Source: an uncultured Flavobacteriales bacterium
GTDB lineage: Bacteria; Bacteroidota; Bacteroidia; Flavobacteriales_G; Salibacteraceae
Direction: 5' to 3'
Assembly (NCBI GenBank): GCA_905479105.1
Contig: CAJQLE010000003.1
Span: forward strand, 124,001-188,000
DNA: 64,000 bases
Numbering within the stretch: position 1 is the first letter of the stretch; every line of letters starts with the position of its first letter. The notes beneath the pieces are model-generated. The model did no database searches. It saw only the letters and a list, made by a program, of their open reading frames with translations, and was not told the DNA's origin. Shown here piece after piece: positions 1 through 9,571 of this stretch. A program made the translations under genes and the position numbers.

Positions 1-1295
1 TATAAGTTGGATGAGCCTCCAGAATAAGCATAAACCTTAGCTCCAATTGCATCTCTATTTGACATACAACCTTCAAGTTTAACAGTCAGCAAGTCTGATA
101 CCTGAGGTGTTTTGTTTTCCCAGATCATAGATTTTATATTCCATGAGTTATGCACTGCAATGTCAGTTACGCGATCATTGTTTAAATCGCCTATGGCATT
201 TGAGAATGACATAAGGGAGTCACCCGGAAAAGTGAAGCTGGTGAATGGGCCACCTCCACCATTTAAATGAATTGCACTTGGGTTTGTATTATTTGTTGGG
301 GCGTATTCTGCGGAAACATATAGGTCTTGATCACCATCTGATTCCATGTCAAAGAAATTATTTCCCCAGCCAAGTCCTCCTGCAAAGTCAAGGCCCATTG
401 CCGTGCCCACTTCTGTGAATGTTCCATCATTATTATTGCGAAGTAGCTTACTATCAACAACTCTATCAGTAATATGAATGTCTAGGTCCAAGTCGCCATC
501 AAAATCTCCAACCGCTAGCCCCATAGCATCTAATTCCTGATAAGCCCCAGATGCTATACTTACATCAGAAAAGGTTGAGTCACCATTATTTTTGTATAGT
601 GTATTTCCATCGTGTAAATCATTACCAACGTACATGTCCACATAACCATCATTGTTATAATCAAGAACGACTGCATGAAAGCTTCGTTTAAACCCATTTG
701 CTGTGCCTGAAATCGCTGTGACATTCTGAAAAACCCCATTCTGGTCTTGAAAGAACATTCTGTTTTGATGATTAGTGCTATAGGCACATAAATAAAAGTC
801 AAGCAGACCATCATTATTAAAATCCCCGAAAACGCCTCCTCTCAGAATAATGCCAGTGATACCAGAAAGACCTACTGATGCTGTTACATCACTGAATGTA
901 CCAATCGAGGTTTGATTAAAAACTTGAACTCCACTCCATTCAGATATGGAGAATAAGTCTTTATCGCCATCATTGTCATAATCTATCCAAACTGAGTAAT
1001 ACTGAGCACTGTAAGCAGTATTTATCACGAAGGACTCAGTAAAGGTTCCAAAATGATTTTCATAAAAATGAACTTTATCACCGACCCAAGTTGTTAATGT
1101 GATATCGTCCCAACCATCTTCATTAAAGTCTGTGAAAGATACGCCACCGGTATAGAAAGGGAAAACGCTATAACTGGCGAAGTTTGCCTTTTGCAATGGA
1201 ACTTTCGAGAAAACGGGCTGACTGAACAACTTCAAGCAGTTAAGCATCATCGAAGCCAGAATCAAGATGAAAAAAAAATTTATCCGGTTGATCAT
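1..1295 (-). CDS. secreted FG-GAP / ASPIC-UnbV repeat protein, 3' part outside the window
   Basis: Partial gene read leftward; about 431 codons are visible and the C-terminus lies beyond position 1. ATG at 1295-1293 begins a hydrophobic signal peptide (MINRINFFFILILAS...) and the frame stays open to the edge. Ca-binding FG-GAP/VCBS repeats of the form DxNxDGxxD follow, for example DFNEDGWDDITLTT near residue 60. The last visible residues (GCMSNRDAIGAKVYAY) match the beginning of the ASPIC/UnbV domain of the next three genes, so this is the fourth member of a tandem paralogue family. It lies 40 bases downstream of the preceding paralogue's stop, same strand, and is probably co-transcribed. A surface-exposed or secreted adhesin-like role is inferred. 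The missing end should hold SprB repeats and a T9SS tail like its neighbours. Confidence 0.85.
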   Translation of the reverse strand, partial: MINRINFFFILILASMMLNCLKLFSQPVFSKVPLQKANFASYSVFPFYTGGVSFTDFNEDGWDDITLTTWVGDKVHFYENHFGTFTESFVINTAYSAQYYSVWIDYDNDGDKDLFSISEWSGVQVFNQTSIGTFSDVTASVGLSGITGIILRGGVFGDFNNDGLLDFYLCAYSTNHQNRMFFQDQNGVFQNVTAISGTANGFKRSFHAVVLDYNNDGYVDMYVGNDLHDGNTLYKNNGDSTFSDVSIASGAYQELDAMGLAVGDFDGDLDLDIHITDRVVDSKLLRNNNDGTFTEVGTAMGLDFAGGLGWGNNFFDMESDGDQDLYVSAEYAPTNNTNPSAIHLNGGGGPFTSFTFPGDSLMSFSNAIGDLNNDRVTDIAVHNSWNIKSMIWENKTPQVSDLLTVKLEGCMSNRDAIGAKVYAYSGGSSNL

Positions 1296-1335
1296 TGATT
1301 TAACTATTTGTCTTCGAATAAAAAACCTGGAAGCT

Positions 1336-3963
1336 TCACGATCGAATTATTTTGCATGATTGCCCATCATTTGTACTGATAATAATGATACCAGTTTGCT
1401 CGGTGAATATATTAGCATTACCTGAATTATCAAAGATTACGTTGTGTTGAATAGATTGACCGAGTATATTTTGGATAATCAAATTCTTTTTGGATAAAAT
1501 GTCAGAGCATTCGATCGAACTCACTAAAATGGAGTTTGCTTGATTGGTGCAAATCAAGTCGCATTCGTTTGACCTAATAATTTGATCACCATTAATATTG
1601 GAGTTTGGAACGGTCAATTCAATTTCTCGAAGGCAGAGACGCGAATCGTTGATTTGTGCAATGTATTCTCCCGCAAATAGATTAATTGCAGAATCACCGG
1701 TTTGATTTTGCAGATCATTCCAGACTATCGAATACGGAGAAGTGCCTCCGAAAACATCAAGAGAAATCGCCCCTTTTCCGGCTGAATTAGTGTCAGGAGT
1801 GACGTAGACATAGGCAAGGATTTGAGCAGGTTCATTGACAGAGAAAGAAGTATCCTTGGAGCAGTTGTAACTATCACTTATCGTTAACCTATAATTACCA
1901 GCGGGGACGTTAATTGAGGAAGAAGTCTCTTCAGTAGACCATAAAAAATCATAGGGGTCAGAACCACCGGAGGGTAAAACAGATAAAATACCACTGCTAT
2001 CATTATGGCAAAGCGCATCTTCGGAAGAGCCATTGAAATAAATAGGAGTGAAGTTGGTTGGGCCGTTTATTGTTACAGAATCGCTTACCGCGCATTCACC
2101 TTGATCAGTGACGGTTACATAGTAAACACCGGGATTGAGATTACTAAGACTATTTGAAGTAGATTGATTCGACCATTGATATGAGTAGATAGCGCTTGAT
2201 TCAGAGGGAATTAGAAGTATTGAACCATCATTAAAACAACTGGCAATTTCCGATTTTATGGTGTAATCAGGGTATTCTCTTTCAATTATGGAAACGGGAG
2301 AAGAAGCTGCAGAAACACCAAATTGGTTTATCACTGTAACAGTGTAAGTTCCCGCGGATGATATGTAGATGCTATCTGTATTTTGTCCACTAGACCAGTT
2401 GACAATTGGATAGGTTCCATCTAATTTGATTAGAATACTATCATTATCACATAAAGTAGCGTTGTTGTTCTCAAAATCAGGGACTAAAATTACTGGAGCA
2501 GGAGAGGGAAGTGCGCATTCCTCAATAACAAGGGATTGATCCGAAGAGATATTAGACAGTGTGGTCGTATTACCAGATGGCCATTTTACTTTTAGGGAAT
2601 CTAGGGTGGGCGCATTGACAATTGGAATAATTAAATTGCTTGAGCTTTGTCCTAAAAAACTTTGAGACCCATGGAATGAATATAGCCGAGCTACACCATT
2701 TGAATAGCTATACATTAGGGCGCCAATCCCATCTTTGTTTGAAGCGCATCCCTTTAATCTGATTGAGATGGATGAATTCGAAATATTGGTTTGATTCTCC
2801 CAAATTAATGCTTGGGTTTGCCAAGAGTTATGCACTGCAATGTCTGTCAATCGGTCATTATTGAAATCTCCTAATACACTGCTAAATGAATATAGAGTGT
2901 CTCCAGTTATATTTGAATTGGTAAAAGGCCCTGAGCCATTATTAAGAAAAAGCGCACTAGGCACGGTCACATAAGCTGGGTGTGTAACTCCCGCAACATA
3001 CAGGTCTTCATCCCCATCTAGATCTGCGTCAAAAAAATTATTTCCCCATCCAAATCCTTGGGCAAAATCAACCCCCATTTGTGTCCCAACCTCGGTGAAA
3101 GTTCCATCATTATTATTTCTCAATAATTTACTATCGGTTAACCGGTCAGTAATATGAATGTCTAAGTCTAAGTCACCATCAAAATCCCCAACAGCCAAAC
3201 CCATTGATTCCATTTGTAAAAAGGTGCCAGATCCAACACTTACATCTGTAAATGTAGAATCACCATTGTTTCTATAAAGGGTATTACCATCAAATATGTC
3301 GTTCGCCAGATAAAAATCTACTAAACCATCGTTATTGTAATCAATCAAGGCACCCTGAAAGGTTCTCTTCAATCCGTTTCCTGTTCCAGATATAAACGTG
3401 ACGTCTTGAAAAACATGATTTGAATCTTGAAAGAACATGTGGTTTTGGTTAACTAAATTATACTCGCAGACATATAAGTCCAATAGCCCGTCATTATTGA
3501 AGTCGCCAAAAAGTCCACCTTTGAGAAGTGAAAAAGGAAAACCGGCTAAGCCAAGAGCAAGTGTAGCGTTTACGTAATTTCCTTGGTGGTTTTGAAGCAC
3601 TTGAATCCCCCCTAGTTCTGATATGGAAAAAAAGTCTTTATCTCCGTCATTATCGTAATCAATCCAAACGGAATAAATATGCTTGGTGTAATTCGTCAGA
3701 ATTGGAAACGTTTCTTTAAAAACACCGAAAGTATTCTCATAGAAGTGAACTCGTGCGCCAAAATCTGTTGTAAGCGTTATATCGTCCCAACCATCTCCAT
3801 TGAAATCGTAAAAAGACATTCCACCGCCATATGTAGGGAAGGCACTGTAACTAACGAAGTCCGCCTTCAATGATTCAAGCTTTGTGAAAACGGGCTGACC
3901 AATACCGTAAATAGGTATAACCAATAAGAGCCCCCAATTAAGAATGGAAACTAGTGATTTCAT
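1336..3963 (-). CDS. secreted FG-GAP / ASPIC-UnbV / SprB repeat protein with T9SS tail (875 aa)
   Basis: N-terminal signal peptide (MKSLVSILNWGLLLVIPIYG) followed by about seven FG-GAP/VCBS repeats (residues 45-385) with Ca-binding signatures such as DFNGDGWDD, DYDNDGDKD and DFDGDLDLD. An ASPIC/UnbV domain (about 400-485, starting GCASNKDGIG) comes next, then a linker, three SprB-type repeats (about 570-800; e.g. GGSDPYDFLWS, GGTSPYSIVW) and a short C-terminal module ending GQSCKIIRS that resembles a T9SS sorting domain. Such proteins are exported and anchored or released by T9SS in gliding and non-gliding Bacteroidota; an adhesive function is inferred. The start ATG overlaps the stop of the upstream paralogue by the sequence ATGA, implying translational coupling. 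Its third SprB repeat is nearly identical in DNA to that of the paralogue at 6727-9375. Confidence 0.93.
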   Translation of the reverse strand: MKSLVSILNWGLLLVIPIYGIGQPVFTKLESLKADFVSYSAFPTYGGGMSFYDFNGDGWDDITLTTDFGARVHFYENTFGVFKETFPILTNYTKHIYSVWIDYDNDGDKDFFSISELGGIQVLQNHQGNYVNATLALGLAGFPFSLLKGGLFGDFNNDGLLDLYVCEYNLVNQNHMFFQDSNHVFQDVTFISGTGNGLKRTFQGALIDYNNDGLVDFYLANDIFDGNTLYRNNGDSTFTDVSVGSGTFLQMESMGLAVGDFDGDLDLDIHITDRLTDSKLLRNNNDGTFTEVGTQMGVDFAQGFGWGNNFFDADLDGDEDLYVAGVTHPAYVTVPSALFLNNGSGPFTNSNITGDTLYSFSSVLGDFNNDRLTDIAVHNSWQTQALIWENQTNISNSSISIRLKGCASNKDGIGALMYSYSNGVARLYSFHGSQSFLGQSSSNLIIPIVNAPTLDSLKVKWPSGNTTTLSNISSDQSLVIEECALPSPAPVILVPDFENNNATLCDNDSILIKLDGTYPIVNWSSGQNTDSIYISSAGTYTVTVINQFGVSAASSPVSIIEREYPDYTIKSEIASCFNDGSILLIPSESSAIYSYQWSNQSTSNSLSNLNPGVYYVTVTDQGECAVSDSVTINGPTNFTPIYFNGSSEDALCHNDSSGILSVLPSGGSDPYDFLWSTEETSSSINVPAGNYRLTISDSYNCSKDTSFSVNEPAQILAYVYVTPDTNSAGKGAISLDVFGGTSPYSIVWNDLQNQTGDSAINLFAGEYIAQINDSRLCLREIELTVPNSNINGDQIIRSNECDLICTNQANSILVSSIECSDILSKKNLIIQNILGQSIQHNVIFDNSGNANIFTEQTGIIIISTNDGQSCKIIRS

Positions 3964-6596
3964 AGATTAATGATTTTGCACTGCACATCAAGGCTTTCGC
4001 TTTGAATCAGGAGACCACCTTTTTGCTTGCAATTGATTAGTCCGCTATTCTGTGATGTCAAAACGAAGTCAAAATTGAGTTTTTGCCCATGTAAGTTGAA
4101 AACTTCAAATGATTTTTTTGATACATCTAAATTACAAATACCAGAACTATTAACCACTATTCCATGAAGTTGACTTGAACAACTTATTTGACAGACATCC
4201 TTTGTTGATGAGCCTAAACCCGCAACTAGGATATTAGGAACGCTTAATGTCAATTGCCTCTGACATAGGTTCCCATCTTCAATGTCAACGGTATAATCAC
4301 CGGGGGCTAAATTAATGGCCTCTTCACCCAATTGAGAATCTGACCACGTGATGTTGTAAGGAGGCGTGCCACCAAAAACGTCCAATGCAATCGAGCCCAC
4401 ACCCGAAGAGTTCGTGTCAGGGATGAGATATATGTAAGCAAGGATTTGGTCTGGTTCATTTATTGTGAATGATGTATCTCTTTGGCAATTATAATTATCT
4501 GCCACAGTCAAGTGGTAATTTCCAGCTGGCATAGCAATCGATGAAGTGGTTTCCTGGTTAGACCATAAGTATTGATACGGTGCTGATCCGCCCGTGGGAA
4601 ATACAGATATAATGCCGCTGCTATCAGCATGGCAAAGAGCATCTTCAGAAGAGCCATTGAAATGAATATGAGTGAAGTTGGTTGGGCCGTTTATAATAAC
4701 AGAATCGGTCACTGCGCATTCACCTTGATCAGTGATGGTTACATAGTATACACCAGGATTGAGATGGCCAAGACTATCAGATGAAGATTGATTAGACCAT
4801 TGATATGAGTAAAGAGCGTTTGAGTCAGCGGGAATTAGATGGATTGAACCATCAGTAAAACAACTTGCTATTTCTGATTCTATAGTGTAAGCAGGGTATT
4901 CTCTTTCAATTATCGAGATTGGAGAAGAAGCTGCGGAAACTCCAAATTGATTTGTCACTGTAACAGTATAACTTCCTGCAGAATTGACATAGATGCTGTC
5001 AGTAGTTTCACCACTGGACCAAGAGATAGTGGGGTAATGACCATTAAGAGTTAAAAGTATGGAGTCACCTCCACAAATGGTCAACCCTAAAGAATCAAAA
5101 TGTGGAGCTAATATGGTCGGTAAAGGCCTCGGGCTGGAACATTCACTTATAATTAAAGTTTGGTTAGACTCAAGGTTATAATGAGATGTTTGTTGACCTG
5201 ATGGCCAATAAATAATTAGAGAGTCTAAAAGATTAGACCCTATTAATGGGACTATTTTTTCATTCGAGTTCTGCCCCATATAGCTCTGGGATCCATGGAT
5301 AGAAAAAAGTCTTGCGCTGCCTCCATCATAGGCGCGAAATGTTGTGCCAATAGCATCTTTATTAGACTCACATCCTTCAAATCTGATGGAAAGAGATGAG
5401 TTTGCGACTTGTGTTCTGTTTTCCCAAATTATTGACTGCATATTCCAAGAGCAAAGCACTGCAATATCAGTCAAGCGATCTTTGTTGAAGTCACCAATAG
5501 TATTACAAAACGCAAATAGTGAGTCTCCAGGAATACTAAAACTTGAGAATGGACCGGAGCCATTATTAATAAACATGGCACTAGGTAGCAGATTGTTGAT
5601 TGGTTCGTACTCTGTTGTGACATACAAGTCTTCATCTCCGTCTTGGTCCGCGTCAAAAAAATTATTTCCCCACCCAAATCCGTTTACAAAATCTACGCCC
5701 ATACTAGTGCCTACTTCTGTGAATGTTCCATCATTATTATTTCGTAATAACTTACTGTCTTGTCCTCTGTCTGTTATATGAATGTCGAGGTCTAAATCAC
5801 CATCATAATCACCCAAAGCTAATCCCATAGCATCAAGTTGAACATATGCTCCCGATTGAGCACTAACGTCTGTAAAGGTAGAGTCACCGTTATTTTTGTA
5901 AAGGGTATTGCCATCGTGAAAATCATTTGCTATATACATGTCTAAAAGCCCGTCATTATTGTAATCGATGATCACAGCATGGAAACTTCTCTTAAACCCA
6001 TTGGCAGTTCCAGCAATGGATGTCACATCCTGAAAAACATTATTCGTGTCTTGGAAAAACATTGTGTTTTGATGAGCCAAGCTATAAGCGCATAGATAAA
6101 AATCAAGGAGACCATCATTGTTGAAGTCCCCAAAAACACCACCTCTCCGAGCGACTCCATTCAAACCAGAGAGTCCAACCATTGAAGTGACCTCTGCATA
6201 TGTACCGGCCGCATTTTTACTGAATACTTGCATCCCACCAGATTCTGAAACGACAAATAGTTCTTTGGACCCATCATTATTGTAATCAATCCAAACTGAA
6301 TAATACTGACCATAAAGGCTCGTGCTAATAGGAGAAACCTCTGTGAAATTTCCAAAATGATTTTCGTAAAAGTGAACCCCATCACCTTGCCAAGTGGTTA
6401 TCGTAATGTCGTCCCAACCGTCATCATTAAAATCCAATGCTGACATTCCCCCACCGGGAAAAGGTAAAACACTATAGCTAGTAAAATCAGCCTTTGCTCT
6501 TGGTACAAGGTTGAATGACGGCTGACTGTTAACGCTCCAGCTAAATTGAACCAGTAATACCACAGCCAGAAGTTTAAGAGTCATTCGGGATTTCAT
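3960..6596 (-). CDS. secreted FG-GAP / ASPIC-UnbV / SprB repeat protein with T9SS tail (878 aa)
   Basis: Same architecture as the genes on both sides: signal peptide, seven FG-GAP repeats with DxNxDGxxD calcium loops, ASPIC/UnbV domain, three SprB repeats and a C-terminal module (FEVFNLHGQKLNFDF then ...VQCKIINL). I place the start at ATG 6596, which opens directly into the signal peptide (MKSRMTLKLLAVVLLVQF). An in-frame ATG at 6638 would add 14 residues that lie over a promoter-like element and is unlikely. The stop overlaps the next gene's start by four bases, so the two form a translational unit. Its second SprB repeat matches the 6727-9375 paralogue at DNA level, while its third is clearly diverged, as expected after gene conversion. 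Surface adhesin-like role inferred. Confidence 0.92.
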   Translation of the reverse strand: MKSRMTLKLLAVVLLVQFSWSVNSQPSFNLVPRAKADFTSYSVLPFPGGGMSALDFNDDGWDDITITTWQGDGVHFYENHFGNFTEVSPISTSLYGQYYSVWIDYNNDGSKELFVVSESGGMQVFSKNAAGTYAEVTSMVGLSGLNGVARRGGVFGDFNNDGLLDFYLCAYSLAHQNTMFFQDTNNVFQDVTSIAGTANGFKRSFHAVIIDYNNDGLLDMYIANDFHDGNTLYKNNGDSTFTDVSAQSGAYVQLDAMGLALGDYDGDLDLDIHITDRGQDSKLLRNNNDGTFTEVGTSMGVDFVNGFGWGNNFFDADQDGDEDLYVTTEYEPINNLLPSAMFINNGSGPFSSFSIPGDSLFAFCNTIGDFNKDRLTDIAVLCSWNMQSIIWENRTQVANSSLSIRFEGCESNKDAIGTTFRAYDGGSARLFSIHGSQSYMGQNSNEKIVPLIGSNLLDSLIIYWPSGQQTSHYNLESNQTLIISECSSPRPLPTILAPHFDSLGLTICGGDSILLTLNGHYPTISWSSGETTDSIYVNSAGSYTVTVTNQFGVSAASSPISIIEREYPAYTIESEIASCFTDGSIHLIPADSNALYSYQWSNQSSSDSLGHLNPGVYYVTITDQGECAVTDSVIINGPTNFTHIHFNGSSEDALCHADSSGIISVFPTGGSAPYQYLWSNQETTSSIAMPAGNYHLTVADNYNCQRDTSFTINEPDQILAYIYLIPDTNSSGVGSIALDVFGGTPPYNITWSDSQLGEEAINLAPGDYTVDIEDGNLCQRQLTLSVPNILVAGLGSSTKDVCQISCSSQLHGIVVNSSGICNLDVSKKSFEVFNLHGQKLNFDFVLTSQNSGLINCKQKGGLLIQSESLDVQCKIINL

Positions 6597-6621
6597 GGAA
6601 GATTTAATCAGAATGGTCGGC

Positions 6622-6640
6622 CAAAAATACCAATTCATCT
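6622..6640 (-). promoter_or_regulatory. candidate promoter of the 6596 paralogue
   Basis: The minus strand reads GATGAATTGGTATTTTTG, ending with TATTTTTG, which fits the Bacteroidota -7 element TAnnTTTG. The identical block, with one T/C change, precedes the paralogue at 9375 at a similar distance (about 25 bases from the chosen ATG). Conservation of a non-coding block ahead of two paralogues supports a regulatory role. No convincing -33 TTTG is present. Confidence 0.5.
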
Positions 6641-6726
6641 AAGAATCAGGTTTATTTCTGAGTCTGACCAACCCTTTAAAAGTTTGATGTAGGAATTTGA
6701 TGTTCTGTTTTTATGTAAAGCGCCTT

Positions 6727-9375
6727 TTAGAACCTAGTGATTCTAAGAACTTTGCACGACCTTCCAGTGTTATCACGGATTAAAAACACTCCCTGTTCAT
6801 CCGTAACAATTTCTTTTTTGGTCGCACTAATTTGTCTCGACTGAAAATTTATCGGTAGCCCCTGAATATTAAAAACATTCATTTCCTCAGTAGAAAAAGG
6901 TTGAGGACATCGGTCAGGTAATTGAACCAATATAGAGTTTGCTAGATTGGTGCAAATCAAGTCACATTCTTTTGACCTAATAATTTGATCACCATTAATA
7001 TTGGAGTTTGGAACGGTCAATTCAATTTCTCGAAGGCAGAGACGCGAATCGGTGATTTGTGCAATGTATTCTCCGGCTATTAGATTAATTGCAGAATCAC
7101 CTGTTTGATTTTGCAGGTCATTCCAAACTATTGAATACGGAGGTGTGCCGCCAAAAACATCAAGAGAAATCATCCCTTTTCCGGCTGAATTAGTATCTGG
7201 AATGACATCGATATAGGCAAGGATTTGATCAGGTTCATTTATTGTGAATGATGTATCCCTCTGACAACCATAACTATCTGCCACTGTCAAGTGGTAATTT
7301 CCAGCTGGTATTGCAATCGATGAAGTGGTTTCCTGGTTAGACCATAAGTATTGATATGGTGCTGATCCGCCTGTGGGAAATACAGATATGATGCCACTGC
7401 TATCATCATAGCAAAGCACATCTTCTGTAGAGCCATTAAAATAAATAGGAGTGAAGTTAGCCGGGCCGTTGATTATAACAGAATCGGTCATAGCGCATTC
7501 ACCTTGATCTGTGACAGTTACATAGTATACACCAGGGTTGAGATTGCTAAGACTGTCTGAAGTTGATTGATTAGACCATTGATATGAGTAAACAACGCTT
7601 GAGTCAGAGGGAATTAGACGTATTGAACCATCATTAAAACAACTTGCTATTTCTGATTCTATGGTATAATCAGGGTATTCTCTTTCGATGATTACAACTG
7701 AAGCAGACGTTGCTGAAGCCCCAAATTGATTTGTCACTGTAACGGTGTAGATGCCCGCGGAATTAACGTAAATGCTGTCGCTTGTTAATCCGTTAGACCA
7801 TACAACATTTGGGTAATCTCCATTTACACAGAGTAAAACTGATTCCCCAGAACAAGAAACCAATCCTTGAGAAGAATAATTTGGAACCATAATAACAGGC
7901 AGAGGTCGAGTAAGAGAGCATTCACTAACTATAAGTGTTTGATTTTGCTCTATGCCGTAAATTGTTGTCGAGCTCCCATTTGGCCATGTAACTGTCAGAG
8001 AATCCAATGTTGCCCCATTAAGAATCGGAATAATCTTTTTATCTGAATTTTGCCCTAGAAATGTTTCACACGACTGAAAAGAATACAGTCTAGATTGAGT
8101 GCCATCATAGGCTATAACTTGCGAACCGAAAGCATCTTTGTGAGTCGAACAGCCCTCTATTTTTAGGGTGATTCTACCAACATTGACAGGAGTTTCATTC
8201 TTCCACATTTTCATGGGATCATTATTTGAACTTAGGACCCCGACATCAGTCAGTCTATCATTGTTGAAATCGCCTAAAACATTGACAAATGAATATCCAG
8301 AATCTTTTAAAAGCTGAATGTTACTATAATTGCCAGATCCATCATTGATGTAAAGAATGCTTGGTTCGGATAGTCCGATTGGTATATAAGTGCTAGAGAC
8401 ATACAAGTCCTCATCACCATCAAAATCTGCGTCAAAGAAATTAGTGCCCCAGCCGAATCCATTATAAAAGTCAACACCTTTTTGTGCCGCTACTTCGCTA
8501 AAAGTCCCATTCGAATTGAGTTGGAGTAGGTTGCTATTGATTTTATCTGTCACATAAATATCAAGGTCCAGATCACCATCAAAATCTCCAACGGTTAGCC
8601 CCATCGCATCAAGCTCAACATTTGTTCCTGTTATTTGACTGACATCTGTAAAAGTACTGTCACCATTATTTTTGAAAAGAGTGTTTCCATCATGACCATC
8701 ATTGGCTAGGTAAATGTCAATATTCCCATCGTGATTGTAATCTATTAAAACACCGTGAAAAGTAGCTTTGAGAGAGTCTCCTGTTCCTGAAATATTTGAA
8801 ACATTTTGGAAAAAATGGTTTGTGTCTTGAAAAAACATTTTGTTCTCTTCATCGTAGCCGTAGTTGGGTAAATATAGATCCACTAAGCCGTCATTATTAA
8901 AATCGCCAATGGATGCACCCGTTCTAAATATCCCACCACCAAGACCGGATAAGCCTACTTGAGCTGAAACTTCAATGAAGTTCATGTTTCCTTGGTTTTT
9001 ATATAATTCAACCCCATCAAGCCTTCTTATACTTAAAAAATCTAAATCGCCATCATTGTCGAAGTCAATCCACATAGAAGAAAATTGTTGATGTAAACCT
9101 GTGGTTATGATGTTCACTTCTTCGAACTCTACACCAAATCGATTCCTAAAAAATTTTATTGTTCTTCCTGTATCGGTGCTCATTGTGATGTCATCCCAAC
9201 CATCCTGATCAAAATCCCTAAAAGATAAACCGCCTGACCAAAAAGGGAGGACGCTATAAGTCTCCGTAAGTCCCAATTCAGGAGCTTTGTCCACAAATTG
9301 AGGTTGTGCTACTAGAATGCTTTCAAAAAGAAAGAATACAAGAAGGGCCAAAAAGTGTACGCGACTTTTTTTCAT
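6727..9375 (-). CDS. secreted FG-GAP / ASPIC-UnbV / SprB repeat protein with T9SS tail (882 aa)
   Basis: First gene of the leftward paralogue array. Start chosen at ATG 9375, opening into a typical signal peptide (MKKSRVHFLALLVFFLFES); the longer frame from 9417 would cover a promoter-like block. FG-GAP repeats (DFDQDGWDD, DFDNDGDLD, DFNNDGLVD, DYNHDGNID and others), an ASPIC/UnbV domain (GCSTHKDAFGSQVIAYDG), three SprB repeats and a basic C-terminal tail ending SCKVLRITRF follow. The third SprB repeat and the stretch after it are almost the same DNA as in the 1336-3963 gene, whereas the second SprB repeat matches the 3960-6596 gene. It is separated from the next paralogue by 130 bases, so that gene can have its own promoter. 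Function inferred as secreted or surface adhesin. Confidence 0.92.
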   Translation of the reverse strand: MKKSRVHFLALLVFFLFESILVAQPQFVDKAPELGLTETYSVLPFWSGGLSFRDFDQDGWDDITMSTDTGRTIKFFRNRFGVEFEEVNIITTGLHQQFSSMWIDFDNDGDLDFLSIRRLDGVELYKNQGNMNFIEVSAQVGLSGLGGGIFRTGASIGDFNNDGLVDLYLPNYGYDEENKMFFQDTNHFFQNVSNISGTGDSLKATFHGVLIDYNHDGNIDIYLANDGHDGNTLFKNNGDSTFTDVSQITGTNVELDAMGLTVGDFDGDLDLDIYVTDKINSNLLQLNSNGTFSEVAAQKGVDFYNGFGWGTNFFDADFDGDEDLYVSSTYIPIGLSEPSILYINDGSGNYSNIQLLKDSGYSFVNVLGDFNNDRLTDVGVLSSNNDPMKMWKNETPVNVGRITLKIEGCSTHKDAFGSQVIAYDGTQSRLYSFQSCETFLGQNSDKKIIPILNGATLDSLTVTWPNGSSTTIYGIEQNQTLIVSECSLTRPLPVIMVPNYSSQGLVSCSGESVLLCVNGDYPNVVWSNGLTSDSIYVNSAGIYTVTVTNQFGASATSASVVIIEREYPDYTIESEIASCFNDGSIRLIPSDSSVVYSYQWSNQSTSDSLSNLNPGVYYVTVTDQGECAMTDSVIINGPANFTPIYFNGSTEDVLCYDDSSGIISVFPTGGSAPYQYLWSNQETTSSIAIPAGNYHLTVADSYGCQRDTSFTINEPDQILAYIDVIPDTNSAGKGMISLDVFGGTPPYSIVWNDLQNQTGDSAINLIAGEYIAQITDSRLCLREIELTVPNSNINGDQIIRSKECDLICTNLANSILVQLPDRCPQPFSTEEMNVFNIQGLPINFQSRQISATKKEIVTDEQGVFLIRDNTGRSCKVLRITRF

Positions 9376-9400
9376 GGAAATATTACAACCATTTGTCTTA

Positions 9401-9419
9401 CAAAAGTACCAATTCATCG
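9401..9419 (-). promoter_or_regulatory. candidate promoter of the 9375 paralogue
   Basis: The minus strand reads GATGAATTGGTACTTTTG, containing TACTTTTG, a match to the -7 element TAnnTTTG, about 25 bases upstream of the ATG at 9375. The same block occurs at 6622-6640 ahead of the next paralogue. Confidence 0.5.
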
Positions 9420-9465
9420 AAACAATAATAATTTTATTATTTGTAAAGTCATCAAGGGTTCTTCG

Positions 9466-9497
9466 TTTGCAGAACTGACTATTATCAGCTACTTTTG
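9466..9497 (+). promoter_or_regulatory. suf operon promoter (Bacteroidota -33/-7 type)
   Basis: TTTG at 9466-9469 and TACTTTTG at 9490-9497 are separated by 20 bases, matching the primary sigma consensus TTTG-N19/20-TAnnTTTG known for this phylum. Transcription would start near 9503, leaving a leader of about 70 bases before sufA. This is the best promoter match in the window. Confidence 0.7.
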
Positions 9498-9513
9498 CAC
9501 ATATTTTAGAAGT

Positions 9514-9534
9514 TATTTAGAATAAATCTAAATA
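9514..9534. promoter_or_regulatory. palindromic operator candidate in the suf leader
   Basis: Perfect 8-base inverted repeat TATTTAGA / TCTAAATA with a 5-base spacer, lying just downstream of the predicted suf transcription start. Its position would let a dimeric regulator block transcription. No regulator gene is adjacent. A mere AT-rich hairpin is the alternative. Confidence 0.4.
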
Positions 9535-9571
9535 GAACTAAACTAAACGATAAATAAAAGGTTTACACACT

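Noticed and set aside
3679-3873. Plus-strand open frame inside the FG-GAP gene
   Set aside because: It lies wholly within the well-supported minus-strand secreted-protein gene; no start context or family features.
5344-5781. 145-codon plus-strand frame inside the 3960-6596 gene
   Set aside because: Antisense shadow of FG-GAP repeat coding; composition follows the opposite strand.
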